A DNA stretch of 64,000 bases from an uncultured Mediterraneibacter sp. GTDB taxonomy: Bacteria; Bacillota; Clostridia; Lachnospirales; Lachnospiraceae. Made by a program: the position numbers and the translations under genes. The notes under the pieces are model-generated. The model made no database searches. It had not been told where the DNA came from and worked only from the letters and a program-made list of their open reading frames with translations. Shown piece by piece: positions 52,143 through 64,000 of the stretch. Location: assembly GCF_934309415.1 (NCBI RefSeq), contig NZ_CAKRDI010000016.1:1-64000 (forward strand), written 5' to 3'. Numbering within the stretch: position 1 is the stretch's first letter; each line of letters begins with the position of its first letter.

Positions 52143-52976
52143 TCAGATTAATTCCAGCTTGCAGAATGCATTCCACAGTCCATCCTGATCTACATCGTCC
52201 GTAATATAATCTGCCATTTTCTTGATCTCTTCTCCACCATTCCCCATAGCGACACCATACGCACAATACTCCAGCATTGGAATATCAATCTTCGCATCGC
52301 CAAAGGCAATCGTATCCTCTACATTTCTTCCAAGGAAAGTAAGCAGTGTCTGAATCGCAACTGCTTTCGTGATATCTTTCACTCCGATATCACCGAAAAG
52401 AGCTGTCTCTCCGACACCTCCCCAGGTTCCGTTCTGCAGATCCGTAAATTGCTCCTTTGTATCCAGATAATCCTGATAAGAATTCAGAACATAAGAAATC
52501 TTATTTACATCATCACGATATAACTCCCCACCGAAAATCATCTCCGGAAATACATCTCTTACCGTCAGCTTTTTTGCTCCTGTTTTTTCTTTTCTTCTGC
52601 AATATTCCTGGATGGTTGGTTCTGCCACTGTCTCAAATCTCTCACTGGCAAACAATCCATTGTTGCTTTCCAGATAGAATTCCAGTTTCTTCTCATGCAG
52701 CCAGTCCACGATCTGCCGGCACTGATCCGCAGAAAGCCTCTGATGCAGAACAACCCTTTCATGGTCTTCCACATAACTTCCGTTTCCACCGATCATGCCA
52801 TCCAGCCCGATGTTCCACAGCTCCGGATACACTTCTGCCTTGCTTCTTCCGGTGCAGATATACACTCTGTGTCCGTTGGCTCTCGCCTGTCGTACTGCTT
52901 TTATGGCCGATTCCGGGATCTGGTTTTCATAATTCACCAGAGTCCCGTCTACATCCAGAAAAATAATTTTACTCAT
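52143..52976 (-). CDS. Cof-type HAD-IIB hydrolase
   Basis: 277 residues. Motif I IIFLDVDGTLVNYE (about 4-17), motif II VYICTGRSK, motif IV IAFGDAKIDIPMLEYC (about 224-239); a C2B cap lies between. Sugar-phosphate phosphatases of this type act in the cytosol. The ATG follows the stop of the 6-phospho-beta-glucosidase gene directly, so it belongs to that operon and may prevent build-up of sugar phosphate. Confidence 0.9.
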   Translation of the reverse strand: MSKIIFLDVDGTLVNYENQIPESAIKAVRQARANGHRVYICTGRSKAEVYPELWNIGLDGMIGGNGSYVEDHERVVLHQRLSADQCRQIVDWLHEKKLEFYLESNNGLFASERFETVAEPTIQEYCRRKEKTGAKKLTVRDVFPEMIFGGELYRDDVNKISYVLNSYQDYLDTKEQFTDLQNGTWGGVGETALFGDIGVKDITKAVAIQTLLTFLGRNVEDTIAFGDAKIDIPMLEYCAYGVAMGNGGEEIKKMADYITDDVDQDGLWNAFCKLELI

Positions 52977-56363
<3,387 letters not shown>

Positions 56364-56396
56364 AATTTTCATTCTCCTTTTTTAATTTTTTTATAA

Positions 56397-56523
56397 GAAT
56401 GTGCCTTGGCACATTCTAGAGCCTGCGGCGGTCGCTTGCGACATCTTCCTTGTACGCCGCAGTGCGCATCCTCGCGGAGCGTTTTTATATATTAGGAAAG
56501 AGCACTTTCCTAATATATAAAAA
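56397..56523. repeat. Structured palindromic leader between licT terminator and EIIBCA
   Basis: Three perfect palindromic units in 127 bases: GAATGTGCC/GGCACATTC (56397-56416), GTCGC/GCGAC (56431-56442) inside TGCGGCG/CGCCGCA, and 19-bp perfect arms at 56482-56500 and 56505-56523. It separates the LicT antiterminator hairpin from the PTS start. Confidence 0.6.
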
Positions 56524-56589
56524 AACCTCCCACAACAATTTGTTCTGCTACGGATTCTGTGATCCTTTGCAACAAACTGTCATGGAAGG
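56519..56589 (-). terminator. LicT-type RAT/terminator before the PTS gene
   Basis: An 18-bp stem with G-U pairs (56526-56543 with 56571-56589) followed by seven T on the minus strand. The loop side contains GGATCACAGAATCC, a candidate ribonucleic antiterminator overlapping the stem's upstream arm, as in licT/bglG leaders. Confidence 0.7.
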
Positions 56590-56603
56590 TAATGCCCAAC
56601 TGG

Positions 56604-57443
56604 TTACAGTCCTTCTCTGACACATATTCTGTTAATATGCAACATTAAATACATCTTTTCCTCTTCTGAAAGCTGAATGTCAAATCTTTTCTCGAAATAT
56701 GCTTCAATCTTGTCAATGCATTCCGCAATCTCCGGAAATTCTTCGCGAATCGACTGATACATGATTCCATTATCTGTATCCAATGTCTGATTTGAGTCAA
56801 TCCGCTTGAGCAGATACATCAGATGAGAAGAATATCTGGCGAAATTAAATGAATCTCTCTCGATCAGGATTCCCACTGTATCTTCTACGATACTGATTGT
56901 ATCCTCCAGTGCTTCCTGGAACCATTTCTGAATGGAAGTATCAGCTTTCTTTTCTGCGCTGTTCCGTGCATTTACGAAACTCATCGCAATTCCGGAAGCC
57001 TCATTCTCATTGAGCTGAACTGCAAATCTGCGTTCCATCTGCCGCACTGCATATTTTCCGATCTTTGCCTCTTTCGGAAATGACTGCTCGATCTCACAGA
57101 TCAACGGCATCTGCACCACGATCTTCTTCCGTGCACGCTGAATACAGAAATGAATGTGATCCGCCAGTGTCATCACCAGATTCGGATTCAGTTCATATTG
57201 CAATTCATTGTGTGCGATATCTACCAGCTTTGCTGTGAAATCCAGTACTTTCTCCGGTAGTTCCGGCAGCAGATCCAGATATTTATGATCGATGTCATAA
57301 AAGGTTCTGTCAATCTGATTCAGGTCTGTGAGCTCATATGGTACTTTCGGAAATCCAATTCCTTTTCCATAAGCAATCAACTCTTTTCCCTCTTTATCCA
57401 GGCAGATTGCAAAATTGTTGTTTAATTTCTTGATTACCTGCAT
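56604..57443 (-). CDS. licT: BglG/LicT family transcriptional antiterminator
   Basis: 279 residues: an N-terminal RNA-binding CAT domain (MQVIKKLNNNFAICLDKEGKELIAYGKGIGF, about 1-55) and two PRD domains (about 70-170 and 175-279) whose phosphorylatable histidines lie in LADHIHF, MYLLKRI and MLHINRI regions. It binds the RAT hairpin to allow transcription of the PTS/glucosidase genes when beta-glucoside is present. GGTGAGAG stands before the ATG. The gene directly precedes the operon it controls. Confidence 0.93.
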   Translation of the reverse strand: MQVIKKLNNNFAICLDKEGKELIAYGKGIGFPKVPYELTDLNQIDRTFYDIDHKYLDLLPELPEKVLDFTAKLVDIAHNELQYELNPNLVMTLADHIHFCIQRARKKIVVQMPLICEIEQSFPKEAKIGKYAVRQMERRFAVQLNENEASGIAMSFVNARNSAEKKADTSIQKWFQEALEDTISIVEDTVGILIERDSFNFARYSSHLMYLLKRIDSNQTLDTDNGIMYQSIREEFPEIAECIDKIEAYFEKRFDIQLSEEEKMYLMLHINRICVREGL

Positions 57444-57692
57444 CTTCTCTCACCCGCTTTGTATTATGCCTTTTGAAGTTTCTTATCTATACAAAAAAAT
57501 AAACCCCTCAAGACATACACACCTTACTGCTATAACGTATCGGTGCCATCAGTAATGCCTCAAAGAGTTACAACCCAAATGACATTTACAATTATAACAA
57601 CACTTTTATTTGTTGTCTACTATCATTTTTTCACAAATAGAGTCGTTATTTTTTGTATATTTTCAATAATGCCCCTGGCAATTACTTCTATC

Positions 57693-58172
57693 CTATTTAT
57701 GATACGGCTCTTTCATAATGATCCGATAACTCCGATACACCTGTTCCAGCAGGATCACGCGCATCAACTGATGTGGAAATGTCATCTTTGAAAAACTCAG
57801 TGCATAATTGGATTTTGCCAGCACTTCTTTTCCAAGTCCGATCGAACCACCGATAATGAAGATGATATGACTCACGCCCTGGATACCCAGACGGTCAATC
57901 TTCTCAGCCAGCTCTTCTGAACTGAGCTGCTTTCCACCAATCTCCAGTGTGATTACAAACGCATCCTCCTTCACGTATTTTAAAATACGTTCTGCTTCTT
58001 TGCTTCGGATTGCATCTTCCATCACTTCACTGGCGTGATCCGGTGTCTTCTCATCTGCCACTTCCACAATCTCCAGTTTACAGTAACGACTCAGGCGTTT
58101 GCTGTATTCCGCGATCGCATCTTTCAAATATTTTTCTTTAATTTTTCCTACAGTGATCAATGTGATTTTCAT
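57693..58172 (-). CDS. rlmH: 23S rRNA pseudouridine-1915 N3-methyltransferase RlmH
   Basis: 159 residues, the standard SPOUT methyltransferase Rlm[31 protein letters not shown] at the start, [17 protein letters not shown] for SAM binding (about 104-120), and the end [28 protein letters not shown]. It methylates pseudouridine 1915 of 23S rRNA in assembled ribosomes. Confidence 0.96.
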   Translation of the reverse strand: MKITLITVGKIKEKYLKDAIAEYSKRLSRYCKLEIVEVADEKTPDHASEVMEDAIRSKEAERILKYVKEDAFVITLEIGGKQLSSEELAEKIDRLGIQGVSHIIFIIGGSIGLGKEVLAKSNYALSFSKMTFPHQLMRVILLEQVYRSYRIIMKEPYHK

Positions 58173-58318
58173 TTTATTTCTTCCGCCTTCTTATATAAAT
58201 CTCTGGGATGGCTACATTGTCATATATGATGGACTGCTCTGCATCAGAAGCGCCAATTGCCCCGCCTCGGCACTTCCTTTGTCATCATCCCCTTCAATCT
58301 TGCCAATAGAATTAATTT

Positions 58319-60427
58319 TTATTTTACATCATACACATACAGTTCATGAAGCGCACGTGTAGCACAGATATATTCTGCCTGATCACGAAGCGGATTGTTC
58401 TCTTTTCCACGAATGGCAAACACCTGATCAAATTCCAGTCCTTTTGCAAGATAAAATGTTGTTACTGTCAGACCTTTCTTAAATGCGGAACTGTCACGAT
58501 CCACATAAGATACATTGATGCCACGCAGTTTCAGCAGACGACTCAGATCGAACGCTTCTTCCTCTGTAGTTGTGATCAGTGCAGCTGTCTCGAATTTATC
58601 ATTATCGCTGTCTTCTGACATCTCAGATTTTCCATTATCCACTACGATATTCCCTGCCAGCTTCAGATTCGCAAGAAGTGTATCCAGCATCTCATCCTGT
58701 GATGTAAATGTTTTCTCTTCCACTTCTTTTCCGTGGCGGTCCAAAAGTTCCAGATCTGTGACTCCGCTGATCTTCTCGGCATATTTCGCAATTTCCATTG
58801 TATTTCGATAACTCTTATTCATAACGATCTTGCGGATCTCTTTACCAAGAATCTTCGGAAGGAATCTCAGCACATCCTGCTGTTTCACATCCAGTGTCTG
58901 CGCACGGTCACCAAGAATCGTCATCTTACAGTGGAACAAGGTCTCAAGAATCGTATATTGCAGATAAGAATAATCCTGCATCTCATCAATGACCAGATGT
59001 TTGATATTCTTATGTGTGGAATTACCGCCTTCCAGACGGTATTTCAGATACAGCATCGGGAATACATCTTCATACTGGATCTTACGTTTCTCATACGGTA
59101 CATCCGGAAGCTGGTCACATCCACAATCTTCCAGAAGCCAGTTGTATATCTTATAAGTGTCTTTGGTCGTATACATCCGGTCAAATTTACCCTGCAGTAA
59201 TTCCTGATCTTCCTCGGAAATATTTCTGCCTCTCAATGTCTCCCAGGAATCAATAAAATACTCTTTCACTGCATCCAGTCGCTTCAATAATGGCGTCTCT
59301 GTAAATTTGTAATAAAAGAGCTGGATCATCTCTTCTTCCGTCAGAGTCATGCCACGGAACGAGATCTCTTTGAACTCGATCAGGCGGTCTTCCAGAACCG
59401 CAAGGAATCCTTCCATCTCTCCTACGAACTCTTTGGACTGTTTCCAGTCAAACCGGTCTCTCGCTTCCTGATCCGGAAATTTCATATTTCGTTCCAACTG
59501 GTCATAACGATCTTCGCAATCATTTGCAATTCCTTTTTTCAGTTCTTTATACGCATACAGATCAAAGCTCATCTCACGGATATTCTCCTCACCAAGTTCT
59601 GGAAGAATATGGGAAATATAATCTGCGAATACCCCGTTTGGTGAGAGAATCAGCACATTAGAAGATTTCAGATTGTCACGGTCATGATATAAGAGATATG
59701 CAATTCTGTGCAGGGCAATGGAAGTCTTTCCACTTCCCGCAGCCCCCTGAATCACCAGAATTTTATCTTTCGTATTTCGGATGATCGCATTCTGCTCTTT
59801 CTGAATCGTGCGGACAATATTTTTCAGCTTGACATCACTGTTATTTCCCAGTTCTTTTTTCAGAATATCATCGTCAATCTTTGTGTCACTCTCAAAGGCA
59901 TAGACCATCTTTCCGTTTTTAATTTTAAACTGCCATTTGGAAATAATCTCTCCTTCCAGTCTTCCTGCCGGAGCTTCGTAAAAAGCTTCTCCTTTATCAA
60001 AATCATAGAACAGACCGCTGACCGGGGCACGCCAGTCATAGATTAGCGGTTGCATTCCTGTCTTTTCTGCGAAATTCGCAATTCCGATATAAAACGGTTC
60101 CGGTTCATCATCGCCGTCATACACAAAATCTACACGTCCGAAAAACGGTGCATCCAGCATCTTTTCAAACCTATGTTTCAGCTGAAGTTTCTCGTTGTTG
60201 GCATTCACCTGATGCAGAAGTGCCTGCTGGTTATCATAATCTTCGTAACCATACTCATCCATCTCTGTATAGTTCTCCCAGTAATACTCCTGCATGTTGT
60301 CAATCTCTTTCTGTCCCTCTGACAGAGACTGACAGACTTCCTCCAGCCGTTTCTGTAACTTTATCTCCACATCTTCAAGGAAGCATCTTCCATCAAATCT
60401 ACTGTCATTGCTGTTATAACTTGCCAT
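58319..60427 (-). CDS. helD: HelD-type UvrD-like helicase, RNA polymerase recycling
   Basis: About 702 residues. The N-terminal coiled coil (LEDVEIKLQKRLEEVCQSLSEGQKEIDNMQ, about 15-45) and the insert near 60-195 with LIYDWRAPVSGLFYD are HelD hallmarks. Walker A is GAAGSGKTSIALHRIAYLL (about 228-247), Walker B the VIDEMQDYSYLQ box (about 492), and motif VI RALHELYVY at the end. HelD frees stalled RNA polymerase. GGAGG lies 14 bases before ATG 60427, a long spacing; the frame is open to 60487. Confidence 0.9.
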   Translation of the reverse strand: MASYNSNDSRFDGRCFLEDVEIKLQKRLEEVCQSLSEGQKEIDNMQEYYWENYTEMDEYGYEDYDNQQALLHQVNANNEKLQLKHRFEKMLDAPFFGRVDFVYDGDDEPEPFYIGIANFAEKTGMQPLIYDWRAPVSGLFYDFDKGEAFYEAPAGRLEGEIISKWQFKIKNGKMVYAFESDTKIDDDILKKELGNNSDVKLKNIVRTIQKEQNAIIRNTKDKILVIQGAAGSGKTSIALHRIAYLLYHDRDNLKSSNVLILSPNGVFADYISHILPELGEENIREMSFDLYAYKELKKGIANDCEDRYDQLERNMKFPDQEARDRFDWKQSKEFVGEMEGFLAVLEDRLIEFKEISFRGMTLTEEEMIQLFYYKFTETPLLKRLDAVKEYFIDSWETLRGRNISEEDQELLQGKFDRMYTTKDTYKIYNWLLEDCGCDQLPDVPYEKRKIQYEDVFPMLYLKYRLEGGNSTHKNIKHLVIDEMQDYSYLQYTILETLFHCKMTILGDRAQTLDVKQQDVLRFLPKILGKEIRKIVMNKSYRNTMEIAKYAEKISGVTDLELLDRHGKEVEEKTFTSQDEMLDTLLANLKLAGNIVVDNGKSEMSEDSDNDKFETAALITTTEEEAFDLSRLLKLRGINVSYVDRDSSAFKKGLTVTTFYLAKGLEFDQVFAIRGKENNPLRDQAEYICATRALHELYVYDVK

Positions 60428-60607
60428 ATGTTTTATGTTTCCTCCAAAATAGATTTTTGCTTTCTGTTTTATTGAAATGTATGACAAATCTTTACAGGGT
60501 TCTCTTTCTAAACCAGGACTCTGTTCGTTAAATTTGCAAACATTCAGTTTATTATTTTATCATATCTTCGAATGGGTTGTCATCTGATTTGAGTGAAATT
60601 GCTGATG

Positions 60608-60662
60608 AAATAAAAAATATCCTGACAAGCACAGATTTTTCTGCATCCTGTCAGGATATTTC
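60608..60662 (-). terminator. Terminator of the nfnA-nfnB operon
   Basis: AAATATCCTGACA/TGTCAGGATATTT perfect 13-bp arms (60615-60661) followed by a T-rich run on the minus strand, about 75 bases past the nfnB stop. Confidence 0.85.
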
Positions 60663-60734
60663 TATTTTCAAATTCGGATTTTTTCAAAGGAACCTATGCT
60701 TCACTGCCCGCTCCTATGTACAATCTTCCTTCTA

Positions 60735-62123
60735 TTATTTATTTCTCAGATATTCGTCGATACCTTTGGCACCTGCTTTACCAGCTCCCATAGCGAGGAT
60801 AACTGTAGCAGCTCCTGTAACGGCATCTCCACCGGCAAATACACCCTCTTTGGATGTCTGTCCGTTCTCTTCCTCTGCAACGATACATTTTCTGCGGTTT
60901 GTCTCCAGACCTTTTGTTGTAGAAGAGATCAGCGGGTTCGGTGATGTACCAAGAGACATGATAACTGTATCCACTTCGATGTCATACTCAGATCCTTCAA
61001 TCTCAACCGGACGTCTTCTTCCGGAAGCATCAGGCTCACCAAGTTCCATCTTGATTACTGTCATGCTTGTGATGTTACCCTTGTCATCCACATTAATCTT
61101 CTTCGGATTTGTAAGAAGATCGAAGATGATTCCCTCTTCTTTTGCGTGATGTACTTCTTCTGCTCTTGCAGGAAGCTCAGCTTCACTTCTTCTGTATACA
61201 ACATGTACTTCAGCGCCAAGTCTGAGTGCTGTTCTTGCAGCATCCATAGCAACGTTACCACCACCGACAACGGCAACTTTCTTACCAGCTGCGATCGGTG
61301 TATCGTAATCATCACGGAATGCTTTCATCAGGTTGCTTCTTGTCAGGTACTCATTTGCAGAGAATACTTCGTTTGCGTTCTCTCCCGGGATACCCATGAA
61401 CATCGGAAGTCCTGCACCGGAACCGATGAATACAGCTTCAAATCCTTCTTCTTCCATTAACTGGTCGATGGTTGTGGATTTACCGATAACAACGTTAGTC
61501 TCAAATTTAACACCGAGCTCTTTTACTTTCTCGATCTCTTTTGCTACGACTTTCTGTTTTGGAAGACGGAACTCCGGAATACCATAAACAAGTACTCCAC
61601 CGAGCTCATGAAGTGCCTCAAATACAGTTACATCGTAACCAAGTTTTGCAAGGTCTCCTGCACATGTAAGTCCGGACGGGCCAGAACCGATCACAGCAAC
61701 TTTGTGTCCGTTCTTTGTCTCGGCACCTTCTGGTTTGATGTCATTCTCAAGAGCGTAATCTGCAACGAATCTCTCCAGTTTTCCGATAGAAACTGCCTCG
61801 CCTTTGATTCCGCGGACACATTTTCCTTCACACTGGGATTCCTGTGGGCATACACGTCCACAGATAGCCGGAAGTGCACTGGATTTACCGATTACTTTAT
61901 AAGCTTCTTCGATATTTCCTTCTTTTACTTCCTGGATAAATGCAGGGATATTGATAGATACAGGACATCCCTGAATACATCTTGCATTCTTACAGTTAAG
62001 GCATCTTGCAGCCTCTTCCATAGCTTCTTCTTTATTATATCCAAGACAAACTTCTTCAAAGTTTGTAGCACGTACTTTTGGTTCCTGTTCTCTTACAGGT
62101 ACTTTCTTCATCATATCAGCCAT
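60735..62123 (-). CDS. Glutamate synthase-like/NfnB subunit (NADPH, FAD)
   Basis: 462 residues. Two [4Fe-4S] sites have cysteines in ARCLNCKNARCIQGCPVSI (about 35-55) and CGRVCPQESQCEGKCVRG (about 88-105). FAD and NADPH sites are VAVIGSGPSGLTCAGDLAKLG (about 147-167) and VAVVGGGNVAMDAARTAL (about 285-302). With the preceding gene it forms NfnAB, the electron-bifurcating NADH-dependent reduced ferredoxin:NADP oxidoreductase common in clostridia. Its ATG overlaps the stop of nfnA. An independent glutamate synthase small subunit is the older name. Confidence 0.92.
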   Translation of the reverse strand: MADMMKKVPVREQEPKVRATNFEEVCLGYNKEEAMEEAARCLNCKNARCIQGCPVSINIPAFIQEVKEGNIEEAYKVIGKSSALPAICGRVCPQESQCEGKCVRGIKGEAVSIGKLERFVADYALENDIKPEGAETKNGHKVAVIGSGPSGLTCAGDLAKLGYDVTVFEALHELGGVLVYGIPEFRLPKQKVVAKEIEKVKELGVKFETNVVIGKSTTIDQLMEEEGFEAVFIGSGAGLPMFMGIPGENANEVFSANEYLTRSNLMKAFRDDYDTPIAAGKKVAVVGGGNVAMDAARTALRLGAEVHVVYRRSEAELPARAEEVHHAKEEGIIFDLLTNPKKINVDDKGNITSMTVIKMELGEPDASGRRRPVEIEGSEYDIEVDTVIMSLGTSPNPLISSTTKGLETNRRKCIVAEEENGQTSKEGVFAGGDAVTGAATVILAMGAGKAGAKGIDEYLRNK

Positions 62124-63010
62124 TACTCGTCACCTCCACAATGTCCGCATCCACCATGATGTGTATCGCCTTCCTGCAGTTTCAGCAGTGCACGTCCTTC
62201 TTCTGTCTTATACATCTGGCTTCTCTTCATAGCCTGGTCAAAATCAACGAGATGACCATCGAACTCTGGTCCGTCTACGCATGCGAATTTGATCTCATCG
62301 CCAACCTGCAGACGGCAGGCTCCACACATACCTGTTCCATCAACCATGATTGGGTTCATGCTGACGATTGTCGGGATCTCAAGTTTCTTTGTTAAGAGAC
62401 AGACAAACTTCATCATGATCATTGGTCCGATTGCAACACAGACATCGTATTTCTTGCCTTCTCCGACAAGCTCTTCGATCATAGTTGTAACCATACCTGC
62501 GTGACCATAAGATCCGTCATCTGTACATGGATAATAGTTTCCTGCAACGGCTTTCATCTCATCCTCAAGGATCAGCATATCTTTTGTCTTAGCTCCAACG
62601 ATAACATCTGCATCGATTCCGTGTGCTTTGAGCCATTTAACCTGTGGATAAACCGGAGCTGCGCCTACACCACCTGCTACAAAAAGCATCTTTTTATTCT
62701 TTAATGTCTCAAGATCTTCTTCTACGAATTCAGATGGACATCCCAGCGGACCTGTAAAGTCACGGAAATAGTCTCCTTCTTTCAGTTCTCCCATCTTTGT
62801 TGTGGAAGCCCCAACTTCCTGAACTACGATTGTGATGGTACCTGCTTCTCTGTCGTAATCACAGATTGTCAGCGGGATACGCTCTCCCTTCTCGTCCATC
62901 TTTACAATAATAAACTGACCTGGCTGACAGTGACTTGCCACACGTGGTGCATGTACATCCATCAGAAAGATTTTGTCTGCCAGTCTTCTAGCTTTTACAA
63001 TCTTATACAT
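62123..63010 (-). CDS. NfnA subunit (FAD/NAD-binding, 2Fe-2S)
   Basis: 295 residues of the ferredoxin-NADP reductase-like family. The FAD domain has RVASHCQPGQFIIV and the NAD site KKMLFVAGGVGAAPVYPQVKWL (about 106-127). The C-terminal [2Fe-2S] cysteines are in GTGMCGACRLQVGDEIKFACVDGPEFDGHLVDF (about 224-256). It pairs with NfnB; together they balance NADH, NADPH and ferredoxin. AAGGAGG before ATG 63010 sets the start; the frame is open to 63070. Confidence 0.92.
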   Translation of the reverse strand: MYKIVKARRLADKIFLMDVHAPRVASHCQPGQFIIVKMDEKGERIPLTICDYDREAGTITIVVQEVGASTTKMGELKEGDYFRDFTGPLGCPSEFVEEDLETLKNKKMLFVAGGVGAAPVYPQVKWLKAHGIDADVIVGAKTKDMLILEDEMKAVAGNYYPCTDDGSYGHAGMVTTMIEELVGEGKKYDVCVAIGPMIMMKFVCLLTKKLEIPTIVSMNPIMVDGTGMCGACRLQVGDEIKFACVDGPEFDGHLVDFDQAMKRSQMYKTEEGRALLKLQEGDTHHGGCGHCGGDE

Positions 63011-63235
63011 GTTTTTCCTCCTTGTAAATAATCGGTTACTGTTCCTACAATACTGCGATCTGCAGCACATCTCGTTATTCTAATCCGCCTCTCAACGACA
63101 GCCGGGATGAACTCTGTATCAAATCGTGCATCCTTTCTTTTAATCATCTCAATATTCATGATTAACCGGGATGAAACAGCAACAATAATCGCCCTTTGTT
63201 AATAATACGACAATTTCACCATGAATTCAAGTACA

Positions 63236-63276
63236 ACATACGGACAGATGTATAAAATATACATCTGTCCGTATGT
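63236..63276. repeat. Perfect 19-bp inverted repeat
   Basis: Arms at 63236-63254 and 63258-63276 are exactly complementary around a 3-base loop, starting ACATACGGACAGATG. It lies about 60 bases past the Fe-ADH stop. No strong T tract follows on the minus strand, so it may be a weak terminator, a repeat or a protein site. Confidence 0.6.
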
Positions 63277-63333
63277 TCTTAACAGATTTTCTTCGGTCTG
63301 TCATCTATGATACAAAATAATTCCCGGCAATAA

Positions 63334-64000
63334 TTAGAAATCAACTTCTGTTCCGTAATATGTACATGTAAGAAGTTTTGCCATATTAGCCGGATCAATT
63401 GCACGTGGGTTAGATCCTGTACATGCATCACCAACTGCAAGTTCTGCGATCTTATCAACTTTCTCTTTGAACTCTTCTTCATTGATACCGAAGTCTTTCA
63501 GTGTCTTAGGAATGTTCAGTTTTACATTGAATGCATCAATCTTTTCAACCAGGCTGTTGATCAGAGCTTTTTCTGATGTTCCCGGAAGTCCCATTCTGCG
63601 TGCGATCTCTGCGTAACGTTTTGCAGCTACAGGATCTTTCGCATTGTATTTGATTACATATGGAAGATAGATTGCATTTGCACATCCGTGCGGGATATGT
63701 CCTGTTGAGAATGCTGCACCTGTCTTATGAGCCATAGAATGAACGATTCCAAGTAATGCGTTGGAGAATGCCATTCCTGCAAGGCACTGTGCGTAATGCA
63801 TCTGCTCTCTTGCAACCATATCACAGTTGTAAGAAGCCGGCAGATAATCCAGAACCATCTCGATTGCCTGCAGAGCAAGTGGATCTGTGAATGGTCCGTT
63901 CAGTGTGGATACATATGCCTCGATCGCATGTGTCAGTGCATCCATACCTGTGTAAGCAACCTGTTTTACAGGAAGACCTGCTACAAGCTCCGGATCAACG
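63334..64000 (-). CDS. Iron-containing alcohol dehydrogenase, N-terminus outside window
   Basis: The last 221 residues of a group III (Fe-dependent) alcohol dehydrogenase; the frame stays open to the window edge. Visible are DPELVAGLPVKQVAYTGMDALTHAIEAYVS and the metal-site histidines in IVHSMAHKTGAAFSTGHIPHGCANAIYLPYV. It interconverts aldehydes or ketones and alcohols with NAD(P)H in the cytosol. The exact substrate cannot be told from this part. Confidence 0.9.
   Translation of the reverse strand, partial: VDPELVAGLPVKQVAYTGMDALTHAIEAYVSTLNGPFTDPLALQAIEMVLDYLPASYNCDMVAREQMHYAQCLAGMAFSNALLGIVHSMAHKTGAAFSTGHIPHGCANAIYLPYVIKYNAKDPVAAKRYAEIARRMGLPGTSEKALINSLVEKIDAFNVKLNIPKTLKDFGINEEEFKEKVDKIAELAVGDACTGSNPRAIDPANMAKLLTCTYYGTEVDF

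Noticed and set aside
57444..57692. Possible small gene or RNA between licT and rlmH
   Set aside because: The open frame on the plus strand lacks a ribosome site and overlaps the end of rlmH; no conserved structure seen.
58173..58318. Short minus-strand open stretch (GKIEGDDDKGSAEAGQLALLMQ) between helD and rlmH
   Set aside because: Reads like coding sequence but has no credible start or family; too short to support.

Overview
The window looks like chromosome from a low-GC, spore-forming gut Firmicute of the Lachnospiraceae type, for example the Ruminococcus/Mediterraneibacter, Dorea or Blautia group. Evidence: sporulation genes (yqfC, yqfD, a spoVB-like flippase, a bofC-like gene), Shine-Dalgarno-led genes with some GTG/TTG starts, many AraC regulators beside glycoside hydrolases, GPH sugar transporters, and an NfnAB transhydrogenase. 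The species cannot be fixed from sequence alone.

Positions 1 to about 35,500 are accessory and scarred. An IS110-family element truncates an AraC-GH39 fusion gene. Next come the outward-facing 3' halves of an MFS transporter gene and a LysR gene, a TmcAL-like gene without its HxGH motif, and a truncated Rpn-type gene. Sugar loci follow: a C-glycoside deglycosidase-like subunit pair with a cupin-less AraC-GH39 fusion; a MATE/acetyltransferase operon with a divergent AraC gene; a GH35-type enzyme facing a class III Fic protein and another AraC gene; an alpha-galactosidase/GPH/YczE operon behind an AraC gene; and a GPH transporter, AraC-GH39 and GH106-like set with one more AraC gene. Between the last two lies a two-gene unit, a HipA-like kinase plus a partner with a resolvase-derived C-terminus. 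It is the best candidate for an undescribed system.

Positions 36,000 to 43,700 hold a yybP-ykoY manganese riboswitch with mntP and a CaCA exchanger, an XRE/DUF3169 pair with duplicated operators, an HD-domain remnant, a HAD phosphatase, miaB, two small DUF genes and a bofC-like gene. Positions 43,900 to 48,900 are the conserved yqfC-yqfD-phoH-ybeY-spoVB-like cluster. Then follow a PNPOx-like protein, a VanZ protein with a very long Tyr/Asp/Arg tail, a MATE transporter, and a beta-glucoside locus (licT, a frameshifted EIIBCA gene, 6-phospho-beta-glucosidase, HAD). The right end carries rlmH, helD, nfnB-nfnA and the C-terminal part of an iron-dependent alcohol dehydrogenase gene.

Intergenic regions carry three families of short palindromic repeats. 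One copy supplies the stop codon of miaB. Regulation visible in the sequence includes seven AraC-type genes, the riboswitch, a LicT-type leader, paired XRE operators and many intrinsic terminators. No tRNA, rRNA or CRISPR array was seen.
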